A stretch of DNA of 64,000 bases from Myxococcales bacterium. Its GTDB lineage: Bacteria; Myxococcota_A; Polyangia; Haliangiales; Haliangiaceae. The translations under genes were made by a program, and so were the position numbers. The notes beneath the pieces are model-generated. The model was not told the origin of the DNA. It ran no database searches and saw nothing but the letters and a program-made list of their open reading frames with translations. Location of the stretch: positions 186,001-250,000 of the forward strand of contig JADJUW010000003.1 in NCBI GenBank assembly GCA_016716835.1, in the 5' to 3' direction. Below are positions 11,391 to 22,282 of this stretch, piece after piece (the first letter of the stretch is position 1; the number at the start of each line of letters is the position of its first letter).

Positions 11391-12157
11391 TGTGGACGAC
11401 GACGGGCACCGCCATCGTGACCGGCGCCACCGCCGGCTTTGGGGCGGCGATCGCGCGCAGGCTCCATGGCGCAGGCGCGCACGTCGTGGCGATCGGCCGT
11501 CGTCGCGAGCGGCTTGACGCCTTGGCCGCCGAGCTCGGGTCGCGGCTGGTGCCGGTGGTGGTCGATGTGCGCGACGAGGCCGCGCTGGCCGCGGCGGTGC
11601 AGGCGCTGCCCGCAACCTTGCCGCCCGTCGAAATTTTGATCAACAACGCGGGCCTCGCGCGCGGCGTTGGCAAAGTGCCCAACGTCGAGCTTGCGGATTG
11701 GCATGCGATGATCGAGACCAACATCACCGGGCTGGTCCACATGACGCAGCTGGTGGTGAAAGGCCTCGCCGAGCGGCGGCGCGGCCATATCATCAATTTA
11801 GGCTCGGTAGCGGGGACCTATCCGTACCCCGGCGGCAATGTCTACGGCGCCACCAAAGCCTTCGTGCGGCAGTTCTCATACAACCTGCGCGCCGACCTGC
11901 TCGGCACCGGCGTGCGCGTGACGTCGATCGAGCCGGGCATGGCGGAAACCGAATTTTCCGTGGTGCGGGTCGGCGGCGACGCGGCCAAGGCCCGCGACAT
12001 CTACCAGGGCATGGAGCCGCTCACCGCCGATGACGTGGCGGATGCGATCATGTACGCGCTATCGACGCCGGCGCACGTAAACATTAATTCAATCGAACTC
12101 ATGCCCACGGCGCAGGCCATGGCGGGCTTCGCGGTGCATCGCGACCCTGCGAGCTAA
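11390..12157 (+). CDS. ydfG: NADP-dependent short-chain dehydrogenase, YdfG-like
   Basis: A classical SDR of 255 residues, probably oxidising L-serine, L-allo-threonine or 3-hydroxy acids. The cofactor loop is VTGATAGFGAAIA, with Arg-rich GRRRERL suggesting NADP. NNAGLARG, the catalytic Ser in LGSVAGTYPYPG and YGATK (YxxxK) are present. The C-terminal stretch EPGMAETEFSVVRVGGD and AHVNINSIELMP is characteristic of YdfG and its yeast homologue. The ATG overlaps the preceding stop by one base. Confidence 0.85.
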   Translation: MWTTTGTAIVTGATAGFGAAIARRLHGAGAHVVAIGRRRERLDALAAELGSRLVPVVVDVRDEAALAAAVQALPATLPPVEILINNAGLARGVGKVPNVELADWHAMIETNITGLVHMTQLVVKGLAERRRGHIINLGSVAGTYPYPGGNVYGATKAFVRQFSYNLRADLLGTGVRVTSIEPGMAETEFSVVRVGGDAAKARDIYQGMEPLTADDVADAIMYALSTPAHVNINSIELMPTAQAMAGFAVHRDPAS

Positions 12158-12166
12158 CGTGGCGCC

Positions 12167-13099
12167 TTACGCCTCATAGCGTCGCTTGCCCGCAACCTGC
12201 ATCTCGCGCACGGTCTCGGCGGCGATGTGATACTGCTGGCCGCACGCGTCGCAGCTGACCTCGATGATCGGATCGTTTAAGATCTCCTCGAGATCGGTCG
12301 TCTGCAAGGTGAGGATGCCCATGATGAAGCGCTCCTCGCTGCACGTGCAACCAAAGGTTATATCGCTCGCCGCAAGCTCGGTGTAGGCGAACCCATCGAG
12401 CAAGGTGGCGACGACGCCGCGGGCATCTTGCGCATTTTCGAGCCAGTGCGAGAGCGCGGGCAGGGCGCTAACCTTGTCAGTCATTTCGGCGATGACCTCG
12501 ACCGTGGCCTCAGGCAGCAATTGCACCAGGTAGCCACCGACGGCGCGCACCGCGGGCGCGTCGTCGTCGCGGCGGGCGCCGCCGTGAGGCATCGCGCACA
12601 GCTGCGCAATGCACACCGTCTGCTCCGACTCCTGCATGTAGCGCATGAGCGCCGCGCTCATGTCTTGGCCCTGGGGCACCGCGATCATGCTTTGGTGCAG
12701 CGAGCCGTTGCGCAGGGTGTAGCTAACTTGCAGGGTGTTGTCGCCGTTGCGCGCGCCGTGGCCATCAGCGCCGTCGTCTTCGCCGCGACCGGGCGAAACG
12801 ATGCCGCGGTTCTTGCCGTCGGCAAGGGCATCCGCGACGAGCATCTGACCATCGTTGTCGGTCCACACCACCTGCACGCGTCGCGTTGGCTGCGTGGTTT
12901 CGCGGATCAGCACGGCGGCGGTGAGCAGCTCGGCGAGCCGCACGGCCACGTCGCCGGTTGCTTGTTGCCGCGCGACCGCCGCCTGCGCGGTGCCCGTTGA
13001 AACGATGCCGATCACGCGAAAGGCGCCGTCGTTGGTCATGGCGCGCACGACGGCATCGGTGGCGGGGCCCTTCGCCAGGCTATCAGAGGCGCTAGACAT
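12167..13099 (-). CDS. hslO: Hsp33 redox-regulated chaperone
   Basis: A cytoplasmic holdase activated by oxidation. The 310-residue product has the substrate-binding core (ADALADGKNRGIV ... RNGSLHQSMIAVPQGQDMSAALMRYMQESEQT) and the C-terminal redox switch. The switch has four zinc-binding cysteines, CTC about residue 255 in FGCTCSEERF and CDAC about residue 287 in VSCDACGQQYHI. Length is near the usual 290. It converges on the SDR gene with a 9-base gap. A weak TAGGTT hexamer lies 6 bases before the ATG. Confidence 0.94.
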   Translation of the reverse strand: MSSASDSLAKGPATDAVVRAMTNDGAFRVIGIVSTGTAQAAVARQQATGDVAVRLAELLTAAVLIRETTQPTRRVQVVWTDNDGQMLVADALADGKNRGIVSPGRGEDDGADGHGARNGDNTLQVSYTLRNGSLHQSMIAVPQGQDMSAALMRYMQESEQTVCIAQLCAMPHGGARRDDDAPAVRAVGGYLVQLLPEATVEVIAEMTDKVSALPALSHWLENAQDARGVVATLLDGFAYTELAASDITFGCTCSEERFIMGILTLQTTDLEEILNDPIIEVSCDACGQQYHIAAETVREMQVAGKRRYEA

Positions 13100-13206
13100 G
13101 CCGGCAACCTAGCAGACGGCCCGGCCTGGCAGTATCGCGCGAGTCTACGATTTCTGGGGGCGTCGGTGCTTTGGGCGGCAGCGGCCAATTGGCGCCGTGC
13201 GCCGCC

Positions 13207-14649
13207 TCACGGCCCGCGCGCCGCGCGTCGCTGAAGGATAACGGTGACCTCGCCCGCAAGGGCGGTGGTAACGTGCACCCGCAGGCTGCCCGGCAACGAT
13301 TCGTAGGTGGCGCCGTCTGTGAGGCTGACGTCAAAGCCAGCGTCAAACCACGCGGGCGGCACATAGAGTTGCGTTGGCGCGCTGCGCAGGCCCGGCAATC
13401 GCGTGTCGTAGGTGAGTGAAAATTGACTGGCGTCGTGATCGTACGCCATCGCGGTTGGCGCGCCGGCAATTCGTTGCGCATAGGGCCGGGCCAGCGTCGC
13501 CGCGAGCTCGCCCTTGGGTGTGCCCGCGGCGTCGACGAGGCTGAAGATATTGTCGCCAGGAAAAAAAGCCCACCACAGGCCGCCGACCAAGAAGTCATCT
13601 TGCACGCGTTGCGAATCGGCCAAAAACGCCGTGGTCGCGGCGAGGAAGCCATCTTCGGGTTGCGTGCTGCCGCCAAATTCGGCGGCGATGAACGGCGCGC
13701 CCATGACGGCGGCCTCGAGGCGCGCTTGCTCGTAGTCGGCAGTGATGAGGTCGATGTTGCCGCCGTACTTGGACGTCGGCAGGCCGCCGGTTTGTGTGTA
13801 CAAATGCGGCGCATAAACGACATTTTGTCCCATCGACTCAGGCTCGACGCCAAAGCCGAGGTTGCGCGTCACCACCGGGCTATAAAAAAATGTGTGCTCC
13901 GCGCCGGCGCCGCGCAGCGCCTCGCGTACGTCGCGCAGCACGGGGTTAAGGTGATCGCGCTGGAAGTCGCGGAGATTGCCAACGCACATGGGTTCGTTAA
14001 AAAGATCGAAGCCGCCGATGCGCAGATCGCCGGCATAGTGCGTCGCGACCAGGCGCCAGGCGTCGGTAAAATGCTCGATCAGGGTGCGGCCATCAGGCGC
14101 GAGCTTGCCCGCAAAGAATTCGCACATCGCCTTAAAGTGCTCTTCTGGCGTGTATTGGCCCTCGCAGGTCCAGCTGGGAAAGCCAATGCCGCTCCACTGC
14201 GGGGGCTCGTTGGTATCGCCAAAGCACGGTGAGGTATAAAACTGGTGCATCTCGGGAATGACTAAGATGTCATTGGCGGCCGCCCAGGCGATGACCGGAT
14301 CGAGATTGTCGATGAGATAGTTCTCGTCAAATACGCCAGGCTCAGGCTCGAGGTATTGCCATGAAATCGCAACCCGCACCGCGTTGACGCCCCAGCTGGC
14401 CATTTGCGCAAAGTCTTCGGCGGCGGGGCCATTTGGGGCGCCGACAAAATTGCCAAACTCCATGCCGGCGTAATTCATGCCGCGCAAGATCACGACGCGG
14501 CCCTCGCGATCGCGCAGATACTCACCATCGGCATGGATCGCCAAGTCCGCGCCGGGCATGTCGACCGGGGCTGGCGCGCCATTGCCGCAGGCCGCGACGC
14601 CGGCAAGTGCGCTCAGTGAGAGCAATTGTCGAGACACCGAGGTGCGCAC
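13207..14649 (-). CDS. GH5-type glycoside hydrolase lipoprotein
   Basis: A 480-residue secreted enzyme with a lipobox (AGVAAC, Cys about residue 21), so it should sit on the cell surface or in the periplasm. The TIM-barrel signature of glycoside hydrolase family 5 is clear: GRVVILRGMNYAG, then NAVRVAISW, the acid/base Glu in FDLFNEPMC (NEP), and the nucleophile Glu in PFIAAEFGGS. Overall order and the C-terminal beta-rich tail resemble endoglycoceramidase-like or cellulase-like GH5 members; the substrate cannot be set from sequence. The GTG start has TAGGAT 6 bases upstream and a perfect TATAAT at 14688-14693 on the same strand. Confidence 0.85.
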   Translation of the reverse strand: MRTSVSRQLLSLSALAGVAACGNGAPAPVDMPGADLAIHADGEYLRDREGRVVILRGMNYAGMEFGNFVGAPNGPAAEDFAQMASWGVNAVRVAISWQYLEPEPGVFDENYLIDNLDPVIAWAAANDILVIPEMHQFYTSPCFGDTNEPPQWSGIGFPSWTCEGQYTPEEHFKAMCEFFAGKLAPDGRTLIEHFTDAWRLVATHYAGDLRIGGFDLFNEPMCVGNLRDFQRDHLNPVLRDVREALRGAGAEHTFFYSPVVTRNLGFGVEPESMGQNVVYAPHLYTQTGGLPTSKYGGNIDLITADYEQARLEAAVMGAPFIAAEFGGSTQPEDGFLAATTAFLADSQRVQDDFLVGGLWWAFFPGDNIFSLVDAAGTPKGELAATLARPYAQRIAGAPTAMAYDHDASQFSLTYDTRLPGLRSAPTQLYVPPAWFDAGFDVSLTDGATYESLPGSLRVHVTTALAGEVTVILQRRAARGP

Positions 14650-14734
14650 GCCGAGATCCTAAGGCAGCCGTCTACGAAAGCCCAGCATTATACCCAGCTC
14701 ATGGCCTCCCATAGATCGCGCCCGCGCTTTGGGG

Positions 14735-14740
14735 TATAAG
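14735..14740 (+). promoter_or_regulatory. -10-like TATAAG close to start codon
   Basis: TATAAG ends 11 bases before the ATG of the carboxylase gene at 14752, and no Shine-Dalgarno sequence lies between. A strong -35 is not visible. It is one of several such hexamers at this distance in the window. Confidence 0.4.
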
Positions 14741-14751
14741 CGCCGCCAGTA

Positions 14752-16317
<1,566 letters not shown>

Positions 16318-16338
16318 CGGCAGTCCCACCCCACGCCT

Positions 16339-16662
16339 ATGTCGCATCGCACGTTCACGATCGCCTTGGCCGCCGCGCTCGCTAGCCTCGCCGCGTGGGG
16401 CGGCTGCGGCGACAAGGCCGCAACCGCGCAATGCGAGCGCCTGCTCGACAAGACGGTGGAGCTCTATGCCGCGCCGCGCGGGCTAAAGTTGCTCACCGCC
16501 GAACAAAAGGCGCAATACGACGCCTCGCTCATCGGCATGCGCAAAAAAATGGGCGCCGGGTTTGTCGCGCGCTGCCGCCGCGACTATTCGCCGGCCTCCG
16601 TCGCTTGCCAATTGCAGGCGCGCACGCTCGATCAGCTCACCAAGTGCTGGCCGGCGCCGTGA
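16339..16662 (+). CDS. Small exported protein, lipoprotein-like
   Basis: A 107-residue product with a hydrophobic N-terminus (ALAAALASLAAWGGCGDK) and a plausible lipobox-like Cys near residue 23. The rest is polar with four Cys (CERLLDK, ARCRRD, VACQLQ, TKCW). It resembles short myxobacterial lipoproteins of unknown role, in which the motif 'KMGxxFVxxC' recurs. No function can be assigned. It lies 22 bases downstream of the carboxylase gene on the same strand. Confidence 0.65.
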   Translation: MSHRTFTIALAAALASLAAWGGCGDKAATAQCERLLDKTVELYAAPRGLKLLTAEQKAQYDASLIGMRKKMGAGFVARCRRDYSPASVACQLQARTLDQLTKCWPAP

Positions 16663-16709
16663 CGGTCGCCGCTAGTTGAGGAGTGGCATCACGTTGGGAG
16701 ATGCTGACC

Positions 16710-16904
16710 CTAGCAGTAACGCGATGGTGTGTAGGTGCGGCAGTTGCCATTGGCATCGCTAGGAACGGGCGGAGGTGGTGGACAAACTATACATTGCGAC
16801 ACCTCTGACCGAATCCATCCCCCATGGTCGCCAGCGGAAACCGCCCCCAGCTGCTGCATCGCGGTTGCCTTCAGTCGCAATTTCTTAACGGTTGTACGTT
16901 TCAT
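16710..16904 (-). CDS. Candidate RiPP-like Cys-rich precursor peptide A
   Basis: A 64-residue peptide starting at ATG 16904. Residues 8-19 carry a leader-like segment, KLRLKATAMQQL, that matches the segment in the peptide at 37504-37755 (pattern K-L-K/R-L-x3-A-M/V-x2-L). The C-terminal half has four Cys (C38, C41, C55 and the terminal C64), a five-Pro run and several Ser/Thr. This layout (basic amphipathic leader, Ser/Thr/Cys-rich tail ending in Cys) is that of lanthipeptide-type precursors, where 'KLxLxxxxxxxL' leaders occur. No modifying enzyme is adjacent; the three LanC-like genes are 11-20 kb away. A GTG at 16922 could extend it by six residues. It could still be a chance frame. Confidence 0.5.
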   Translation of the reverse strand: MKRTTVKKLRLKATAMQQLGAVSAGDHGGWIRSEVSQCIVCPPPPPVPSDANGNCRTYTPSRYC

Positions 16905-17036
16905 TTGCGGGTTGAGTAGCACTTGCAGCCGCAGTCACTACCTTAGAATGTAGCGCAAGGTCGATTTAAGGTCGATGGTCAGTGTGCTGAGGTTTTTTTT
17001 CGATCCGCAGCGCGATCGGACGCTAAACTAGGTCGT

Positions 17037-18383
17037 TTAGAGCCAACGCCTAAGGCGAAAGGCCAGCCATGCCAGCGCGCGCTTCCACCACGGCAGCGCG
17101 AACCACGCATGCTCATCGTACGGCGTGGTGTTGGCGATATCGCGCTCGGTGGCGGCTCGCATGGTGGCGCCAAAATCGGCGTCGAGCACCTCGAGCGCGG
17201 CCTCGAGGTTGAAGTAGTGGCTCTGGCTGTCGAGGTTGTAGCTGCCGATGGTCGACCACTTCCCGTCTACCACCGCGACCTTGGCATGCATCATCGGCCC
17301 CGACCACAGCCGCACGCGCACCCCACCACGCGCCATCTGGCGATGCAGGTATCGGCCCGCGTATTCGACGATTTTGACGTCCGAGTTGGCAGGGACGATG
17401 ACGGTCACCACGACACCGCGGGCCACCGCGCGATAGAGCGCCCGGCGCATCCGAACGTTGGGCAAGAAATAGGCATTTTCGATGGTGATCGACGACGTCG
17501 CGGCGTTGGCGGCGGCGACGTAGGCGTGGTGAAACACGTCGCGCAGCGAGTGTTCGGCATTGTTGATCAGCCGCGCCAGCACGCCGGTTTGGTCGTCGCC
17601 GCGCGCCAACAAGCTCTCGTTAAACGCTTCGTTGCTGCGTTCGCGATCATAGGCGGCGCGACGCGATGCGCGGCCAAACCATCGCAGCTCGGCGAGCGCG
17701 GCGCGCACTGCTCCTGCGACCGGGCTATCGTAGTGTGACGGCGCCGGTGAGGGCAGCGCGGCCGACGGTGCGGCCGGCGCGAAGGCCTCGCCGCCCGCCG
17801 CGCGCCACGTGCCCGCAAAGAGCTGCGCGACGTCGGCGACGACGGGGCCGGTAAAGCACGTGTGATAGTCGTGCCAGCCCTCGCCGCCATCCTCGATCGA
17901 CGCGTATTGCTTGGAGATGTTGAGGCCACCGGTAAAGCCGACGCTGTCGTCGACAATAAGCACCTTGCGGTGGTTGCGCTTGACCAGGCCAAAGCGCCGC
18001 CGCCACGGCGCCACCGGGCGATACTCGAGCACCTGCACCCCCGCCTGCGTCAGCATGGTCTTGGCCGCGTCAGAAAGATCCCAGCTACCCACCGCATCGA
18101 ACATCACGCGCACCGGTACGCCCGCGCGCGCGCGCGCCGCCAACGCGTCAATAAATGGCCTTCCATGCGAATCGTCGACGATGGTGTAGAACTCAAGGCA
18201 GATCGATTTCGTCGCCGCGGCGATCGCGGTGAGCATGGCGGGAAACGCCTCGGCGCCCGCGCGCAATAACTCGACGTGATTGCCGGCGCGCCAGCGCAGC
18301 AGGCGCGGCGTGTAGCGCCGCAACGCGGTGGCCTCGGGGCGGAGCCCGGGCGCTGCCGGCGTGGGCGTGAGCTTACGCCTCAT
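17037..18383 (-). CDS. Phospholipase D-family, cardiolipin synthase-like protein
   Basis: A 448-residue protein with two HKD motifs that together form one active site: NHRKVLIVDDSVGFTGGLN and MHAKVAVVDGKWSTIGSYNLD. It probably makes cardiolipin or hydrolyses phospholipids. No N-terminal membrane pair is evident, unlike the longer Cls enzymes, so it resembles ClsB. I start at ATG 18383, which overlaps the greB stop by 11 bases, because the frame upstream lies antisense-free inside greB and lacks homology. The overlap implies translation coupled to greB. Confidence 0.85.
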   Translation of the reverse strand: MRRKLTPTPAAPGLRPEATALRRYTPRLLRWRAGNHVELLRAGAEAFPAMLTAIAAATKSICLEFYTIVDDSHGRPFIDALAARARAGVPVRVMFDAVGSWDLSDAAKTMLTQAGVQVLEYRPVAPWRRRFGLVKRNHRKVLIVDDSVGFTGGLNISKQYASIEDGGEGWHDYHTCFTGPVVADVAQLFAGTWRAAGGEAFAPAAPSAALPSPAPSHYDSPVAGAVRAALAELRWFGRASRRAAYDRERSNEAFNESLLARGDDQTGVLARLINNAEHSLRDVFHHAYVAAANAATSSITIENAYFLPNVRMRRALYRAVARGVVVTVIVPANSDVKIVEYAGRYLHRQMARGGVRVRLWSGPMMHAKVAVVDGKWSTIGSYNLDSQSHYFNLEAALEVLDADFGATMRAATERDIANTTPYDEHAWFALPWWKRALAWLAFRLRRWL

Positions 18384-18876
18384 AGCGCACCTCGGTGATG
18401 GTAAAGCTCGCCGTCCCCTTAGGCCGCACCACCGCGACCTCATCGCCGACGCGCTTGCCGAGCAAGGCGCGCGCGACCGGGGCATCAAGGCTAATCCAGC
18501 CCCGATCAGGATCGAACTCATCGGGTCCAACGATGCGATACGTCGCGCATTCCCCGTCGTCATCTTCAAGGTCGACATAGGCGCCAAAAAACACGCGCTG
18601 CGGATCCGTCGGCGGCTCGCTCACGATCACCAGCTCTTCGAGGCGCTTGGTAAGAAAGCGCACCCGGCGATCGATCTCGCGCAGGCGTTTTTTGCCGTAT
18701 TGATACTCGGCATTCTCCGAGCGATCGCCCTGCGCGGCGGCGTCCGCGACCTCCTGGGTGACGCGAGGTCGCTCGATCGTCCAAAGCTGCGCTAGCTCCT
18801 CGCGAAGGCGCCGGGCTCCCGCCGCGGTTATATAGGCGCTGCCTTTTGGGCGGTGGATGCGGTCGCGAATCGACAT
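18373..18876 (-). CDS. greB: Transcription elongation factor GreB-like
   Basis: Stimulates transcript cleavage by backtracked RNA polymerase. The 167-residue protein has the N-terminal coiled coil with the acidic tip (AAAQGDRSENAEYQYGKKRLREIDRRVRFL, with the D and E that hold magnesium) and the C-terminal FKBP-like domain (WISLDAPVARALLGKRVGDEVAVVRP). The 'EYQYGKKRLREIDRR' spelling favours GreB over GreA. The start codon is preceded by TCTAAT 6 bases upstream. It precedes the phospholipase D gene. Confidence 0.92.
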   Translation of the reverse strand: MSIRDRIHRPKGSAYITAAGARRLREELAQLWTIERPRVTQEVADAAAQGDRSENAEYQYGKKRLREIDRRVRFLTKRLEELVIVSEPPTDPQRVFFGAYVDLEDDDGECATYRIVGPDEFDPDRGWISLDAPVARALLGKRVGDEVAVVRPKGTASFTITEVRYEA

Positions 18877-18952
18877 AATAAAATTAGATGGTTAGGAGGC
18901 TTACGGCACGCAAAAGATACCTACCAACGTTTAGGGGCCCGGGCTTCTCTAG

Positions 18953-18958
18953 TATGCT
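18953..18958 (+). promoter_or_regulatory. -10-like TATGCT close to start codon
   Basis: TATGCT ends 12 bases before the ATG at 18971 of the CorC-like gene; there is no Shine-Dalgarno sequence between. A clear -35 is not visible. Confidence 0.35.
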
Positions 18959-18970
18959 GGCACGCGGCCA

Positions 18971-20109
18971 ATGGCCACTGATTTCTTTATCATTATGGCG
19001 CTGATGCTCGCGAACGGCTTGTTCGCGGGCGCGGAGATTGCCTTGCTCAGCGTGCGCAAAACGCGGCTGGCCGAGTTGCAGCGCAAGGGCGACAAGCGCG
19101 CGCTCGCGGTGCAAGCCTTGCGCGCCGAGCCCGAGCGTTTTTTGGCGACCGTGCAGGTGGGCATCACGCTGATTAGCACCGCCGCCGCGGCCTTTGGTGG
19201 CGCCGCCCTCGGCGATGCGCTTGAGCCGATCCTTTTTGACCTTGGCGTTGGCACGTATGCAAAGCCGCTGGCGATCGGCACGGTGGTCGTCGGCATCGCG
19301 TTTCTCAGCGTCGTCTTTGGCGAGCTGGTCCCCAAGTCGCTCGCGCTGCGTTACTCGGATATCTACGCGCTGTGGATCGGCCGTCCGCTGCTCGGCCTCG
19401 CCAAGTTGGCGCGCCCGATCGTTTGGGTGCTCACGGCGTCTTCCAACCTCGTGCTGCGGTTCTTTGGCGATCGCACTACGTTTTCTGAATCGCGGCTGTC
19501 GCGCGATGAGCTGCAGCAGCTCGTCGAGGAGGCCGCCGTCGCCGGTTCGGTCGATCCGCGCGTCAGCGAGATCGCCTCGCGCGCGCTCGAGTTTGGCGAG
19601 GTCACCGTGGCCGAGCTCATGGTGCCGCGCTCGCGCGTGGTGGCCTTGGCCAAGTCGACGCCCAGCCACGAGGTGCAGCGCGTGCTGCTCGAAGAAGGCC
19701 ATAGCCGGATGCCCGTGTTTAGCGATTCGCCAGATCGGCTGATCGGTTACGTGATGGCGCGCGACGTTATATCTTCAGCGAAGATGAAGAGCCCGAGGTC
19801 ATCGTCGAGCGCGAGACGACCGGGGCCGCCATCGTCGCGGGCTGGGTGTCGGTGCGCAAGGTGAATCGCGAGCTCGACATAGCGCTGCCCGTGGGACGAG
19901 ATCGCACGACGATTGCGGGCCTCTGCATGGGGCTTGCGGGCGCGATTCCGGCCACGGGCGAACGCATCGCCGTCGGCGATGGCAGCGTGATCGAGGTCAT
20001 CGAGGCTTCGCCGCGGCGGGTGCGCAAGGTGCGGATTTGGCCGGCTGGCATCACCGAACCCGCGGAGGCGACTGCTGACCGCAGCGTGCCTACGGAGTTC
20101 GTGGCGTGA
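18971..20109 (+). pseudogene. CNNM/CorC (HlyC) family transporter, internally deleted and frameshifted
   Basis: Residues 1-265 read as a CNNM-type membrane domain (ALMLANGLFAGAEIALLSVRKTRLAEL, then VVFGELVPKSLALRY) and the first CBS motif (VAELMVPRSRVVALAKS ... HSRMPVFSDSPDRLIGYVMARDV). Around 19765-19775 the frame changes: the plus-one reading IFSEDEEPEV begins the acidic linker and the C-terminal CorC_HlyC domain (GWVSVRKVNRELDIALPVG) that ends at 20109. In intact relatives about 70 residues, including the second CBS motif with its GLVTLEDLLEEIVGE, lie between these points; they are absent here. The original frame runs on to 19864 only. This is either a real inactivating deletion or an assembly error. 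Confidence 0.8.
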
Positions 20110-21183
20110 GCGGGCCCGGCGCCAGCGGCGTCTCGATGGTGGCCAGGCCAGCGTCGCCTTACGTTCGCGCGACATGGCAGCAAGCCTTTGTGGGCCCGTC
20201 GCGGTACGAGGTCGTGGTGGGCGCAGGCGAGGTCGCGGTCGTCGTGCGCAGCCACGCGATCGATCAGGTGTTGCGGTCGACCACCGCGGTCGCGCTCGCG
20301 GGCCAGGCCCTGTGGTGGTTTCGCACCGAGCCGGCTAGCGTGGGTTGCGATCGATTGGCAAGGCGGCCGCGAGCGACATCGGTTTGCGATCGACCTCGAG
20401 ATTTCTTTCGTCGTCGTCGATGCGGCGGCGCTGGCAACCTGGCTGCTCGACCAGCAGGAACCCGACGACATCGTCGAGGTGCTCGTCGCGCGCGCGGTGT
20501 CGCGGCGGGTGTCGTGGCTGCTCGCCGAGTTGGGGCCGGTGCGGAGCGAATTGCAGCGGGTCATCGTGTCCGAAATTCGGACGAATGTCATTCGCCCGAT
20601 TTGCCCCGGCGTGGCGCTGCGCCAGGTCATCATCTCGCAATGCGAGCGGCAGGCGCCGCGGGCGACCACGGCGGCGGGCGCCGGTGAGGCGGGCCGCGCC
20701 GGCGATACCCCACCGGTTACGGCGGCGACGGCGGCGCATCGCGTCGAAGACCTAACGAACACCGAGGAAATCGATGTGTCGTCGATCATGGTCGGCGCCC
20801 TGGCGGGCGATACCAACAGCGAAATCGTCTTGTTTAGCTCAGACGTGCTGCCGGCGGTCGATAACGAACGCGCGGCGAGCGAGATCACGGCACCCTCGCT
20901 CGCGGCGGCGCGCGCGGCGATGGCCACCGAAGATGACAGCGAGCCGTATGCCGATATAGAGGTCGCGGCGCCAGCCGCAGGCGTACCAAGCCAAGAGGCG
21001 CACGGGTCCGAACCAGTGGAGCATCCAGCCTATCCGTTCGGCGCCCGGGTACGGGTCGCGGATCATCGAGGGCGGTGGCAGGCGGCCGTCGTGACGCGTA
21101 GCGCCCCACACATGTTAGAGGTGCAAATGGAGCACAGCGGTCGGGTGCTCAGCGTCACGCCAACCGACGTTAAGCCTTCGTAA
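20106..21183 (+). pseudogene. Unknown protein split by one frameshift
   Basis: A GTG at 20106 overlaps the stop of the CorC-like gene (GTGA), so the two were translationally coupled. The first frame is protein-like up to WWFRTEPAS near 20335. The natural continuation (LAWVAIDWQGGRERHRFAIDLEISFVVVD) is in another frame and runs to 21183. Repairing one base gives about 358 residues: an unknown N-terminal domain, an acidic Ala-rich middle, and a C-terminal SH3/Tudor-like small barrel (YPFGARVRVADHRGRWQAAVV). I recognise no family. An indel in the assembly is as likely as a true mutation. Confidence 0.6.
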
Positions 21184-21435
21184 TAACGCAGCGCCGAGGT
21201 GGCAGGGCACCTGGCCATGCGGACAGTAAGCCCCGGCGCCCACGCCCGCCGTAACGGCAACTGTACTGGCCGCTGCGGCACCCCCTGTCAGCAGCTGTTA
21301 GGCAAGTTCGCAAAAAAAAACAGATACCTACGAGTGTCAGCTGGGTTACAAATGGGCCTCAAAAAAGCGGTATCCCTTTTGCAATATTCCAGCAAGAGAC
21401 GGCCCGTTTGGCCACAACTAGATCAAAGAGGACCC

Positions 21436-22212
21436 ATGAAGAAATTGTATGGAAGCGTATTGTTCACGGTTTTGGCGGCAGCAATCTCTGCATGTGGTCC
21501 CGAAGATACAGGGATAAATCCCGGTGCGACGTGTGAACCCGTCGCCAACACGGACATTTGCGAAGGCGGCCTCGATGAGGATTGCGACGGCTTTACCGAC
21601 TGTTCCGATCCAGATTGTGCGGGCTATCCGTCGTGTCCGCCTCCCTGCGGCACGGTGACGGCGTCGGACCTCGAACTGCCGCTTCCCGACGGCCCTCAGC
21701 CAGGCGACGAGCTCGACTACTTCTTGGGGACGGCCGAGCTACAAGGCTTTGGCGCCGGCGCGACGTTGCAAAACGCGGGCGATCTGCTCAGCGCCTGCGT
21801 CATCATGGAACACTCTTGGATTCGCGATCTGCAAATCGAAATGGTCTGCCCATCCGGCGAAATCGTCGTCTTGCAAGAATTCTTGGGCACCACCGGTGGT
21901 CAGGTTTTTCTCGGCGAGCCCATCGATACGGATTACGACGTGCCGCAGCCAGGCGTAGGGTATGAGTATTGCTGGACGCCAACCGCCACCAACCTACCGC
22001 TGCTCGAGTACGCCAACGCCAACCCCGGCATCACGACGATTCCCGCCGGCGACTATCAGCCCGTCGGCTCGTTTGAAAGCCTCGAAGGCTGCACGCTGGA
22101 TGGCGCGTGGTCGATTAAGGTCACCGACCTGTGGGGCGCTGACAACGGCTATATCTTTGGGTGGAGCCTCGACTTCAACCCGGCCATCATTCAAGACTGT
22201 TCGATCTGGTAA
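21436..22212 (+). CDS. Lipoprotein with P-domain (proprotein convertase-like)
   Basis: A 258-residue lipoprotein: signal peptide and lipobox (AAISAC, Cys about residue 18), then a short Asp-rich Cys motif (CEGGLDEDCDGFTDCSDPDC) of the calcium-binding kind seen in myxobacterial MopE-like proteins. A P/Homo-B domain follows (about residues 80-258), recognisable by HSWIRDLQIEMVCPSGEIVVL and the C-terminal WSIKVTDLWGADNGYIFGWSLDF. P-domains usually accompany proteases; no protease domain is present here. I chose ATG 21436 because AGAGGA lies 6 bases upstream and the signal peptide begins there. Confidence 0.82.
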   Translation: MKKLYGSVLFTVLAAAISACGPEDTGINPGATCEPVANTDICEGGLDEDCDGFTDCSDPDCAGYPSCPPPCGTVTASDLELPLPDGPQPGDELDYFLGTAELQGFGAGATLQNAGDLLSACVIMEHSWIRDLQIEMVCPSGEIVVLQEFLGTTGGQVFLGEPIDTDYDVPQPGVGYEYCWTPTATNLPLLEYANANPGITTIPAGDYQPVGSFESLEGCTLDGAWSIKVTDLWGADNGYIFGWSLDFNPAIIQDCSIW

Positions 22213-22282
22213 GGCCTTTGGGCGCCGGCTGATGTCTATCTGGTAGACGCGGCCATGCCTCGCCCCGGCTTGGGGCTAGAGG

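Noticed and set aside
14688..14693. TATAAT as promoter of the GH5 gene with a normal leader
   Set aside because: Kept only as a note in the GH5 entry; no -35 element fits and a competing TAGGAT lies closer to the start codon.
18384..18587. Long N-terminal extension of the phospholipase D gene
   Set aside because: It lies inside greB in another frame; no membrane segment or family similarity.
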